From: Bacillota bacterium
GTDB taxonomy: Bacteria > Bacillota_I > Bacilli_A > Erysipelotrichales > Erysipelotrichaceae
DNA: 12,675 nt
Assembly (NCBI GenBank): GCA_023388535.1
Contig: JAEWFZ010000011.1
Coordinates: 1 to 12,675 of the forward strand
Direction of reading: 5' to 3'
In this document: piece after piece, positions 1 to 6,847 of the stretch
Position numbering within the stretch: the first letter of the stretch is position 1
How the letters are laid out: the number at the start of each line of letters is the position of its first letter
Notes under the pieces: model-generated
What the model was told of the DNA's origin: nothing
What the model saw: only the letters and a program-made list of their open reading frames with translations
Database searches by the model: none
Translations under genes and position numbers: made by a program

Positions 1-263
1 TGTTTAAGAACGATTGAATTAACTGTTATTTTTATTGTTAACGCCGTTTTGTGCTTCTGAAAATGAAATAAGTCTGCTAAATTAACAGACTTATCGGGAA
101 ACGGAATTAACTATGAGAATTCACAAATGAGTGCTAAATTATGAAAATTCCTAAAATAAAGATTAAATTGGACATCTTTATCTAGTTTAGTTTTTGAAAT
201 CATAGTGGAATCTTTGGGTATTCAATTAGATGATTCGTGATTTTCATGAGTATATATACAATC
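1..263. other. AT-rich stretch without a supported gene
   Basis: I find no convincing gene here. The first 60 bases are open in one plus frame, ending in TGA at 58-60 and giving a hydrophobic 19-residue tail, so the end of a membrane-protein gene cut by the window edge is possible but unproven. The rest has frequent stops in all frames. A hairpin lies at 68-94. An open frame starting at 230 overlaps the real small gene in another frame and has no family signature. Confidence 0.5.
68..94. other. 9-bp perfect inverted repeat (hairpin)
   Basis: ATAAGTCTG at 68-76 and CAGACTTAT at 86-94 are perfect complements around a 9-base A/T loop. There is no T tract on the plus side, so it is not a standard plus-strand terminator. 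On the minus strand it is followed only by a weak T-rich run. It could be a weak terminator for a gene left of the window or an operator; I cannot decide. Confidence 0.4.
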
Positions 264-292
264 TTGACAGCTTAAATAGGTTTATGTACGAT
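264..292 (+). promoter_or_regulatory. Sigma-A type promoter of the small membrane protein gene
   Basis: A perfect -35 box TTGACA at 264-269 is followed, after exactly 17 bases, by TACGAT at 287-292, which matches TATAAT at four of six positions. The predicted start of transcription near 299 gives a leader of only about 16 bases, which contains the ribosome binding site. The gene therefore appears to be transcribed alone. Confidence 0.55.
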
Positions 293-314
293 AATTTCAA
301 AAGGGAGAGAAAAA

Positions 315-590
315 ATGAATCAAATAGTATCGATAATTCTTGTCGTTCTCTACTTAGCTTTTGTTTTCTTAATCAAAGAGAAAAATATCATCGCCATAAT
401 AGTTCCAATACTAGTAACGGCAGTCTATCTTGGTTATGGTTTAATTGCATGGAAACCAGTTTATTCAAAGGTTACTACCGGACTACCTTTGCCGTTTCAT
501 TTTGCATTAAATAACCAACTTTCCTTAGTTATTTTGATAGCTGGAGTTCTAGCTACGATGATTGTCTATCGATTAAGATTCTCAAAATAA
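315..590 (+). CDS. Small hypothetical three-helix membrane protein
   Basis: A 91-residue protein that I do not recognise as a named family. It is strongly hydrophobic, with probable membrane helices at about residues 3-20, 24-46 and 68-86. Short charged stretches (KEK at 21-23; R86, R88 and K91 at the C-terminus) suggest a positive-inside arrangement. The ATG is preceded by GGGAG at 303-307 at a normal distance. An overlapping frame that starts at 230 lacks such a site and is a shadow. It stands alone between its own promoter and a strong terminator, facing the end of the hydrogenase operon. The good promoter and binding site make it a real gene; its function is unknown. Confidence 0.7.
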   Translation: MNQIVSIILVVLYLAFVFLIKEKNIIAIIVPILVTAVYLGYGLIAWKPVYSKVTTGLPLPFHFALNNQLSLVILIAGVLATMIVYRLRFSK

Positions 591-633
591 GCTATTAGAA
601 CGTTTTTTTAGATGATGCTTTTTTTATTAAAGA

Positions 634-660
634 AAGACCACTTCTTTGTGAAGTGGTCTT
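634..660. terminator. Bidirectional factor-independent terminator
   Basis: An 11-bp perfect stem (AAGACCACTTC at 634-644 with GAAGTGGTCTT at 650-660) closes a TTTGT loop. On the plus strand it is followed by GTTTTATTTAT. On the minus strand it lies 7 bases past the hydA stop codon and is followed by a T-rich run, so it probably ends both the small membrane protein transcript and the hyd operon. Confidence 0.85.
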
Positions 661-667
661 GTTTTAT

Positions 668-2503
668 TTATGAAAGTTGCTCTTCGTCCTTTATTTGATA
701 TGGATGAAGCGGTGTGTAGTGGGTATGTAATAACTTATGAGAAAGTTCGCCCATAGGTTCTCCGAGATAATCACGATAAATAGCAATAATCTCTGAATTA
801 TGGTGGGATTTGCGTCGTACTTGTCGTTCATCTTCGCTATAGAGAGCCTTTGCTCTTAAGGCGTGTGGATTGAGATCAAGTCGAGCTTTTGCGCTAACAA
901 TCGGTTGACCACCACCATGGACACAACCTCCTGGGCAAGCCATGACTTCAATAAAGTGATAATTTTTCTCACCAGCTCGTACCGCATCCAATACTTTAGC
1001 TGCGCTTTTAACTGTGTGCGCGACCGCAATATTAACATCGGTTAAGACACCGTTGATTGGTAGTTGTAAGGTTGCTTCTTTGACTCCTTCCAAGCCACGG
1101 ACCGCTAAATATTCGATTTCTTCTAAGTCTTCACCGGTTAAGATGTCCGCTGCCGTACGAAGTGCAGCTTCCATAACGCCACCGGTAGCTCCGAAGATAA
1201 CACCAGCTCCCGTATAGTCCCCCATTAATGGATCTGGATCTTCGTCCGGTAATCGATTGAAGTCGATTCCGGCTTCTCGAATCATATCCGCCAATTCTCT
1301 AGTTGTTAGGGAGATATCTACATCTCTTAGTCCATCAACCTGCATTTCCGGACGATTCGCTTCGGTCTTTTTGGAAGTACATGGCATGACCGATACCGAG
1401 AGAATGCTCTTTGGATCGATATTGTTTTTCTCAGCATAGTAGGTTTTTATCAAAGCCCCCATCATTTGCTGAGGTGATTTACAAGTCGACATATTTTCAA
1501 TAAAGTCAGGATATTTCATCTCACAGAAACGAACCCAACCTGGTGAACAGGAAGTAATCATCGGCAGTTTTCCACCATTATTAATACGATGGAGTAATTC
1601 ATTGGCTTCTTCCATAATCGTTAAGTCCGCTGAGAAGTTAGTATCAAAGACACGATCAAATCCCAATCTACGTAATGCCGCGGTCATTTTCCCGGTTGTT
1701 GGCGTTCCCATTTTAACCCCAAACTCTTCACCAATGGCTGCGCGCACGGAAGGTGCGGCTTGAACCACGACATGTATGTTTGGATCGTTAATCGCATCAA
1801 AGACTTGTTCGGTGTATGATTTTTCCCTTAAAGCCGCGACCGAACAAGCTTCAATACATTGACCACAATAGATGCAGTTGACATCTTTCATCGAGTAGTC
1901 AAAGGCTGGAGCCACTTCCGTATTAAAGCCGCGACCAACAAACTCAAGAACGCCGAGTCCTTGAACTTCTTTACAGGTATTTACACAACGACCACAAAGA
2001 ATACATTTAGAAGTATCGCGAACGATCGACCAGGACATACTATCCAATTTCTTAGGTCGTTTTTCACCAGTAATGGAGACGACATCGATACCACGTTGTT
2101 CACAGAGCGTTTGAAGCTCACAAGAACCGTTTCGATTACAAGTCAAACAATCACGATCGTGATTGGCTAAGATTAATTCTAAATTAGTCCGTACCGCTTT
2201 GCGTACTTTTTGAGTGTTGGTTTTGATGTTCATGCCGTCAACTACCTTTAAGACACAGGAAGCTGGTAAATTACGCATCGCTTTACCGTTGATATCGACT
2301 TCTACGACACATAGTCGACAAGCACCAATTTCATTAATATCTTTTAGATAACATAGGGTTGGAATATCAAAACCTGCTTCTCGAGCCGCTAATAATACGG
2401 TTTGGTCTTCATCCACCGAGAGTGGAATATTGTTAATTGTTATATTGACTTTCTTTTTCATTGTTAACGGAATCGTTTCATCAATATGTTTATTTAATGA
2501 CAT
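668..2503 (-). CDS. hydA: [FeFe]-hydrogenase catalytic subunit HydA (trimeric, NAD-linked type)
   Basis: This 611-residue subunit carries the H-cluster that interconverts protons and H2. Visible in order: a plant-type [2Fe-2S] domain (C51, C62, C65, C83); a NuoG-like site with one histidine (H115, C119, C122, C128); two [4Fe-4S] ferredoxin motifs (C167/170/173/177 and C210/213/216/220); then the H-cluster domain with L1 TSCSPGW (317-323), L2 MPCTSKK (373-379) and L3 MACPGGCVHGGGQP (521-534). C375, C523 and C527 match known cubane ligands, and C319 matches the proton-transfer cysteine. The second cysteine of the classical TSCCP motif is serine (S320). The start is set by AGGAGG six bases upstream, which overlaps the hydB stop. 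It lies last in hydC-hydB-hydA, so it most likely forms a soluble trimeric HydABC complex using NAD(H) and ferredoxin. It seems to lack the extra C-terminal [2Fe-2S] domain of the Thermotoga protein. No maturation genes (hydE, hydF, hydG) are in the window. Confidence 0.95.
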   Translation of the reverse strand: MSLNKHIDETIPLTMKKKVNITINNIPLSVDEDQTVLLAAREAGFDIPTLCYLKDINEIGACRLCVVEVDINGKAMRNLPASCVLKVVDGMNIKTNTQKVRKAVRTNLELILANHDRDCLTCNRNGSCELQTLCEQRGIDVVSITGEKRPKKLDSMSWSIVRDTSKCILCGRCVNTCKEVQGLGVLEFVGRGFNTEVAPAFDYSMKDVNCIYCGQCIEACSVAALREKSYTEQVFDAINDPNIHVVVQAAPSVRAAIGEEFGVKMGTPTTGKMTAALRRLGFDRVFDTNFSADLTIMEEANELLHRINNGGKLPMITSCSPGWVRFCEMKYPDFIENMSTCKSPQQMMGALIKTYYAEKNNIDPKSILSVSVMPCTSKKTEANRPEMQVDGLRDVDISLTTRELADMIREAGIDFNRLPDEDPDPLMGDYTGAGVIFGATGGVMEAALRTAADILTGEDLEEIEYLAVRGLEGVKEATLQLPINGVLTDVNIAVAHTVKSAAKVLDAVRAGEKNYHFIEVMACPGGCVHGGGQPIVSAKARLDLNPHALRAKALYSEDERQVRRKSHHNSEIIAIYRDYLGEPMGELSHKLLHTHYTPLHPYQIKDEEQLS

Positions 2504-2512
2504 AGAATCCTC

Positions 2513-4498
2513 CTATTTCTGAACGATTGCCTGGAATACACAATTATCCATACAAGCACCACAGCGGATACAAATCGACTGATCGATAGTATGAAGTTCA
2601 CGAATCTTACCATCAATCGCATGGACTGGGCAGAGACGCGCGCACTTACCACAACCGACACAAGCTTCGGTAATGTAGTAACCCATTAAATCTTTACAAA
2701 CTTTTGCTTCACAACTACGTTTATTAATATGATCTTCATACTCATGTCTAAAATGTTTTAAGGTAGATTTAACCGGGTTTGGAGCCGATTGTCCGAGGGA
2801 ACAGAGCGAAGATAAGGAGACATGCTCACTTAGGTCTTCAAGTTGTGCTAAATCTTTTAAGGTGGCGGAACCGCTCGTAATTTTTTCTAGCAATTCCAAC
2901 ATCCGTTTGGTACCTTCTCGACAAGGGACGCATTTACCACACGATTCATCGACCGAGAATTCCAAGAAGAAACGAGCGATATCAACCATACAGTTGTCCT
3001 CGTCCATGACAATCATGCCTCCGGAACCCATCATCGAGCCAATCTGTACTAGATTATCAAAAGTAACCGGGGTATCTAAATCCGCTTCCACGATACAACC
3101 ACCCGATGGTCCGCCCGTTTGAACGGCTTTAAATTTCTTATTATTAGGACAGCCACCACCGATATCATCGATGATTTCACGTAACGTGGTACCCATCTCA
3201 ACTTCAACTAAGCCAGTATTGTTGACTTTACCACCCAAAGCAAACACCTTGGTTCCTGGAGAATCTTGAGTACCAAATCCTCTAAACCACTCGGCGCCAT
3301 TTAAGATAATTTGAGCGACGTTCGCTAGGGTTTCAACATTATTAATATTGGTTGGTTTGCCCCAAAGTCCAGATTCAGCTGGATACGGCGGACGTACTCT
3401 TGGTATACCGCGCTGCCCTTCAATGGAGGCGATTAAAGCTGTTTCTTCACCGCAGACAAAGGCACCAGCACCAAGGCGAATTTCGATATCAAAATCAAAC
3501 CCAGAATTTAAAATATTTTCTCCTAAGAAGCCATAGTCGTGCGCTTGTTGGATAGCAATCTCCAAACGTTTAATGGCGACCGGATATTCAGCCCGGATAT
3601 AGATATAGCCTTTAGAGGCACCAATCGCATACCCACCGATGACCATAGCCTCCAGTATCGCGTGAGGATCACCTTCAAGAACCGAACGATCCATAAAGGC
3701 GCCCGGGTCCCCTTCATCCGCATTACAAATGAAATACTTTTGGTCCGCTTGATTATTATGGGAGAATTTCCATTTTAATCCGGTTGGGAAACCAGCGCCA
3801 CCACGACCACGCAAGCCGCTCTCCATAACTTCTTCAACGACTTCCATCGGCGTCATCGTGTTTAGCGCTTTATCTAAGGCTTGATAACCTTTGACCGCGA
3901 TATATTCTTCAATCTTTTCTGGATTGATTAATCCGCAGTTCTTGAGTACTAAACGGGTTTGTTTCTTATAAAAACCCAAATCTAAAACATCATCGGTATC
4001 GATGGTTAATTGACGAATAGAATCGATTATTTTTTGTTCAAATTGTGGAACTTCACTACTCTTTCGACCGACATTAGTTACGCCTTGTCGTTGGTGATGT
4101 AGTAATTCTAAACTTGCGATTTCTTGTTCTCTTAAACCAGCAAGGGTGTATTCTTTTACTTTCATACCTCGTTGTAGATGACTAACAAGGACATGAATCA
4201 TTTTATCTGGATCCATATTGATGTAGGTTATCTTAGGCTGGCCTGCCTCATAGATCTCAACAATCGGTTCATGAATGCACACCCCGATACAGCCTGTTTT
4301 TTCAATTTCTATATCGTTTAATCCATTAGCTTTTACTTCTTCGACTAAAGTATCATAAACTTCTTGAGCACCGCTTGATAAACCGCAGGTTGCCATACCT
4401 ATGACAACTCTAAATCGTTTTGGTTCAAAGAGATGTTTGTTAAAATCTAAATACTTAGCCTGTAATTGTTCTCTGTTGGTAATTAGATTAGGATTCAT
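2513..4498 (-). CDS. hydB: NAD(H)-binding flavoprotein subunit HydB of the [FeFe]-hydrogenase (NuoF-like)
   Basis: This subunit binds FMN and NAD(H) and passes electrons between NADH, ferredoxin clusters and HydA. Counting from the ATG (661 residues): an N-terminal thioredoxin-like [2Fe-2S] domain (C38, C70, C74); the NADH-binding GLRGRGGAGFPTGLKW (228-243); the FMN-site motif CNADEGDPGAFMDR (258-271); GAGAFVCGEETALIASIEG (344-362); the NuoF [4Fe-4S] motif ESCGKCVPC plus a later cysteine (C520, C523, C526, C566); and a C-terminal ferredoxin domain with two [4Fe-4S] motifs (C613/616/619/623 and C643/646/649/653). Two further cysteines (C596, C601) precede that domain. The C-terminal ferredoxin domain separates it from plain NuoF of complex I and fits HydB of bifurcating hydrogenases. 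A TTG at 4507 is in frame, but AAAGG lies 9 bases before the ATG and abuts the TTG, so I prefer the ATG. The gene overlaps the end of hydC, implying coupled translation. Confidence 0.93.
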   Translation of the reverse strand: MNPNLITNREQLQAKYLDFNKHLFEPKRFRVVIGMATCGLSSGAQEVYDTLVEEVKANGLNDIEIEKTGCIGVCIHEPIVEIYEAGQPKITYINMDPDKMIHVLVSHLQRGMKVKEYTLAGLREQEIASLELLHHQRQGVTNVGRKSSEVPQFEQKIIDSIRQLTIDTDDVLDLGFYKKQTRLVLKNCGLINPEKIEEYIAVKGYQALDKALNTMTPMEVVEEVMESGLRGRGGAGFPTGLKWKFSHNNQADQKYFICNADEGDPGAFMDRSVLEGDPHAILEAMVIGGYAIGASKGYIYIRAEYPVAIKRLEIAIQQAHDYGFLGENILNSGFDFDIEIRLGAGAFVCGEETALIASIEGQRGIPRVRPPYPAESGLWGKPTNINNVETLANVAQIILNGAEWFRGFGTQDSPGTKVFALGGKVNNTGLVEVEMGTTLREIIDDIGGGCPNNKKFKAVQTGGPSGGCIVEADLDTPVTFDNLVQIGSMMGSGGMIVMDEDNCMVDIARFFLEFSVDESCGKCVPCREGTKRMLELLEKITSGSATLKDLAQLEDLSEHVSLSSLCSLGQSAPNPVKSTLKHFRHEYEDHINKRSCEAKVCKDLMGYYITEACVGCGKCARLCPVHAIDGKIRELHTIDQSICIRCGACMDNCVFQAIVQK

Positions 4499-4997
4499 GC
4501 TCTTCAACCTTTCGATATTTTTCTAAAATTGGTTTAATCGTTGATAAATCGGAAATGTTCGCATAGACATCCTCATCGATCATCATTACCGGTGCTAAAG
4601 AACAACAACCCAAACAACGGGTTCCTTCTAAGGTGAACTTTAAATCACTAGTGGTCTGGTCAACTTTAATTTCTAGTTCTTTAGTGAGTTCGTTCAAGAC
4701 ATCTTGGGCTTTTTGAACATAACAGACAGTGCCCAAGCAAACCTGAATCTTATGCTCGCCTTTCGGCTCGGTGCTAAACTGTGAATAAAAGGTGGTTACC
4801 CCATACAATTCAGCGATTGGAACATCCAGTTTATCGGCGATATGCTTATGGACTTCCAGTGGTAAATACCCAAAAAGATCTTGGGCTTTTTGTAGGACAT
4901 TCAAAGAAATTCCCTTGGTATCAGCATGTGAATAAATGTATTTATCCAGTTCCAGAAACCGAGGGTCATCTTCTAAAATGCGGTTATTATGATGCAT
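4488..4997 (-). CDS. hydC: [2Fe-2S] subunit HydC of the [FeFe]-hydrogenase (NuoE-like)
   Basis: A 169-residue thioredoxin-fold iron-sulfur protein of the NuoE / 24-kDa family, close to the usual length. The [2Fe-2S] ligands are visible as C87-x4-C92 (VCLGTVC) and C128-x3-C132 (CLGCC). The helical N-terminal half with LPLEVHKHIADKLDVP and the segment GVTTFYSQF (66-74) are typical. In the complex it docks on HydB and completes the NADH-oxidising module. It is the first gene of the operon; AAAGGAG lies 10 bases upstream of the ATG, and the cre-containing regulatory region lies directly before it. Its 3' end overlaps hydB by 11 bases. The homologous complex I subunit is an alternative reading, but adjacency to hydA makes the hydrogenase role clear. 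Confidence 0.93.
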   Translation of the reverse strand: MHHNNRILEDDPRFLELDKYIYSHADTKGISLNVLQKAQDLFGYLPLEVHKHIADKLDVPIAELYGVTTFYSQFSTEPKGEHKIQVCLGTVCYVQKAQDVLNELTKELEIKVDQTTSDLKFTLEGTRCLGCCSLAPVMMIDEDVYANISDLSTIKPILEKYRKVEEHES

Positions 4998-5029
4998 TTA
5001 AAATAAACTCCTTTCAACATGATATTTTC

Positions 5030-5058
5030 AATATAACCGACAAAAATCCAAAATGAAA
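5030..5058 (-). promoter_or_regulatory. Candidate promoter of the hydC-hydB-hydA operon
   Basis: On the minus strand TATATT (5035-5030) could serve as -10, with TTTCAT (5058-5053) at the -35 place after 17 bases. The -35 match is poor. Transcription would start near 5023, leaving a leader of about 26 bases with the hydC ribosome binding site. The -35 box overlaps the cre-like operator, as expected for a repressed promoter. Inference only. Confidence 0.35.
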
Positions 5059-5067
5059 GCGTTTTCT
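5054..5067. promoter_or_regulatory. cre-like operator (CcpA carbon catabolite control)
   Basis: TGAAAGCGTTTTCT matches the Bacillus cre consensus TGWAARCGYTWNCW at every position. It sits 57-70 bases upstream of the hydC start, overlapping the proposed -35 box, so binding would most simply repress the hydrogenase operon. It is also about 270 bases upstream of pgeF, too far to be its obvious target. No ccpA gene is in the window. Confidence 0.65.
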
Positions 5068-5068
5068 T

Positions 5069-5087
5069 AAAGTTAAAAAATAACTTT
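5069..5087. promoter_or_regulatory. A/T-rich palindrome next to the cre site
   Basis: AAAGTTA (5069-5075) and TAACTTT (5081-5087) form a perfect 7-bp inverted repeat with a 5-base A spacer. On the minus strand it is preceded by TTGTGAA, which resembles half of a Rex (redox sensor) operator, but no matching second half is present at the usual spacing. It could be an operator for the hyd operon; a weak plus-strand hairpin followed by T residues is the other reading. Confidence 0.4.
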
Positions 5088-5170
5088 TTTCACAACCGAA
5101 ATTCAGATAAAAACCTCTATATTTTCTTCAAAAAAGCAAAATTTCTTAGAATAATACTCAAATTTACTAA

Positions 5171-5195
5171 AATCTTTTTATTTTGGAAAGATTTC
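5171..5195. promoter_or_regulatory. Inverted repeat in the hydC-pgeF intergenic region
   Basis: AAATCTTT (5171-5178) and AAAGATTT (5188-5195) are perfect complements around 9 bases. The stretch 4998-5337 between the divergent hydC and pgeF genes holds no coding frame; besides this repeat it contains the cre-like site, the A/T palindrome and the two promoters. In such A/T-rich DNA an 8-bp repeat may arise by chance. Confidence 0.3.
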
Positions 5196-5282
5196 GTTAA
5201 AGCTTATAACATTTATCGAAATTATCTATCTAACCCCTTTTCATCCTGACTTTTTAACTAAATGAAATCAACCATCAACCTA

Positions 5283-5312
5283 TATTCATCGGTTGCCTAT
5301 ATCGTGTATAAT
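5283..5312 (+). promoter_or_regulatory. Promoter of pgeF
   Basis: A perfect -10 box TATAAT lies at 5307-5312, 25 bases before the pgeF ATG. The best -35 candidate, TATTCA at 5283-5288 with an 18-base spacer, matches only three positions. Transcription would begin near 5319, just ahead of the ribosome binding site, so translation must start at the ATG at 5338 and not at the in-frame TTG at 5293, which would lie upstream of the transcript. Confidence 0.5.
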
Positions 5313-5337
5313 ACAGATAATACAAAGGAGATTTTTC

Positions 5338-6120
5338 ATGGCTTTAATTCGATACAAACCTTTTAACCATATTATTGCGGGGACTTCCGATCGTAATGGC
5401 GGCGTTTCCCAAGAACCTTACGATACTTTCAATGGAGCCTTAACGGTTGCTGATAGTAGTCTAAATGTCATTCAAAACCGCCAGCGTTTGGCCGAGAAAG
5501 TTGGAATCCCATTGAGTAATTGGGTCTTTTGTCGACAATGTCATTCCGATCAAATTCGTAAAGTTACTAGTTTTGATCATGGACGTGGCGCCTTCGACCA
5601 TGAGGAAGGTATTCGCGATTGCGACGCACTTTATACTTTTGAGGACAATCTAGTTTTAGCCTTTGTCCATGCTGATTGTGTTCCGATTTTATTAGTTGAT
5701 CCCGTAAAACATATGATTGCAGCCATTCATGCGGGTTGGAGTGGAACCTTGAAAGAGATTACTCGTAAATCCCTGGAAGAACTAATAAACAAAGAAGGAA
5801 TTGATCCAAAAAATCTTAAAGCTTATCTCGGGCCTGCCCTCTCCTATGAATCCAGTTTAATTACTGAAAATGTTTTACCCTATTTAGAAAAAATGAGTTT
5901 TGATGCGAGCGAGTTTGTAACTCTCTACCCACAAAATCAAGCAAAAATAGATACTCGTGGTTTAAACATAAAGATGCTGACCGATGCCGGCGTCTTGGAA
6001 AAGAATATCACTAACCTCGATATCGATACCTACATTAACGACGAATTGTTCTTTTCCTATCAACGACAATCCGTAACCGGTAGACATATCACTTTTATAG
6101 CCCAATGTCCCCAAGAATAA
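5338..6120 (+). CDS. pgeF: Laccase-domain protein, PgeF/YlmD family (peptidoglycan editing factor)
   Basis: A 260-residue member of the COG1496 (YfiH/YlmD) family. Relatives are zinc- or copper-binding oxidoreductase/hydrolase-like proteins; in E. coli YfiH (PgeF) keeps L-serine out of the peptidoglycan stem peptide. The three family metal ligands are visible: H69 in CHSD, C114 in HADCVP and H131 in HAGW. Other signatures are TSDRNGGVS near the N-terminus and FFSYQRQSVTGRH near the C-terminus. The usual HAGWRGT reads HAGWSGT here (S134). AAAGGAG at 5324-5330, 7 bases before the ATG, sets the start; an upstream in-frame TTG has no such site. It is divergent from the hyd operon and overlaps the next gene by 16 bases. 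The exact substrate in this organism is inferred from the family only. Confidence 0.88.
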   Translation: MALIRYKPFNHIIAGTSDRNGGVSQEPYDTFNGALTVADSSLNVIQNRQRLAEKVGIPLSNWVFCRQCHSDQIRKVTSFDHGRGAFDHEEGIRDCDALYTFEDNLVLAFVHADCVPILLVDPVKHMIAAIHAGWSGTLKEITRKSLEELINKEGIDPKNLKAYLGPALSYESSLITENVLPYLEKMSFDASEFVTLYPQNQAKIDTRGLNIKMLTDAGVLEKNITNLDIDTYINDELFFSYQRQSVTGRHITFIAQCPQE

Positions 6121-6800
6121 ATCTTAAAAATTTCATTTTACTTTTAATTGTCATAGCGACGGCTATGGTTTTTGGGGTGCTGGTTTCGAGTCGTCCTCAA
6201 TCGACGATGTACCCGATTATTAAGCAGCGGATTACCGGTTCGGATATCACCATCGACAATATTGTGCGACTTAACTTTATCGAAATCCCACATATTACAC
6301 CAACTGCTAATGAAGAAAAAATTAACACCTTTAATAGCTACACAAAAGAGATCTGGTTAAAAGATTGGATAACTAAAGTAAATGAAGCAGAAAACGAGAT
6401 TTATCAAGGTGTTTTAGAAGTTCGAGAACTCGATGATACGACCTACCTTCTCTTAGAAACTTTAGCGATTCAACATCCTGAACATGAAAAAACCATCCTT
6501 TCTCATAAACTTTTATTAGTGGATGGTTATACTTTAGAAATTGTTCCCGGAATCGATTATGCACGCCACAATGAAGTGAGTCCCCAACAAATTATTGAAT
6601 CCATTCAGAGATATCTCGACTACTACCAACAACCCAATAGTTTTATAAGTATCCCAACTTTAACCACAGATAATCTGTCTTCACTTTCCTTCTATGTTAA
6701 GGCTGATATCTTACATTTAATCGTTGATACCAGTCTTCGCTTAGATGATGGCACATTGATGACTGCCCCTCAGCTTCATTCAATCCCCTTAAATTACTAA
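6105..6800 (+). CDS. Membrane-anchored protein of unknown function
   Basis: A 231-residue protein that I do not recognise. Residues 9-28 form one hydrophobic segment after a basic start (R4, K8), with no lipobox cysteine, so it is probably an uncleaved N-terminal anchor or signal sequence with the remaining 200 residues outside the cell. That part is mixed alpha/beta in character and has no cysteine. The ATG lies inside the end of pgeF, and no good ribosome binding site precedes it. Translation is therefore probably coupled to pgeF; no other start would keep the membrane segment. Sharing an operon with a peptidoglycan editing factor makes an envelope role plausible, but this is inference. Confidence 0.75.
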   Translation: MSPRINLKNFILLLIVIATAMVFGVLVSSRPQSTMYPIIKQRITGSDITIDNIVRLNFIEIPHITPTANEEKINTFNSYTKEIWLKDWITKVNEAENEIYQGVLEVRELDDTTYLLLETLAIQHPEHEKTILSHKLLLVDGYTLEIVPGIDYARHNEVSPQQIIESIQRYLDYYQQPNSFISIPTLTTDNLSSLSFYVKADILHLIVDTSLRLDDGTLMTAPQLHSIPLNY

Positions 6801-6812
6801 AGAGAGAGTCAT

Positions 6813-6840
6813 AAAAAGCAATCCTTCCAGATTGCTTTTT
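6813..6840. terminator. Bidirectional terminator between converging operons
   Basis: AAAAAGCAATC (6813-6823) pairs with GATTGCTTTTT (6830-6840) around CTTCCA, an 11-bp perfect stem with built-in T runs on both strands. It lies 12 bases after the stop of the plus-strand gene and 7 bases after the stop of the minus-strand DUF1622 gene, so it serves both. Confidence 0.88.
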
Positions 6841-6847
6841 TGTCTAT

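Noticed and set aside
1..60. 19-residue hydrophobic open tail at the left edge
   Set aside because: Too short to identify; a chance open frame in A/T-rich DNA is equally likely, so it is only mentioned.
230..514. 94-codon open frame overlapping the small membrane protein gene
   Set aside because: It lacks a ribosome binding site, starts upstream of the predicted transcript, and its product is of low-complexity, non-family character; the other frame gives a clean membrane protein with a good binding site.
668..4997. Reading hydC-hydB-hydA as a fragment of respiratory complex I
   Set aside because: HydA has all three H-cluster motifs, HydB has a C-terminal double [4Fe-4S] domain, and no membrane subunits are present.
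5293..5337. Upstream TTG start giving pgeF 15 extra residues
   Set aside because: It overlaps the -10 box, has no ribosome binding site, and the ATG at 5338 has AAAGGAG at ideal distance with the family N-terminus.
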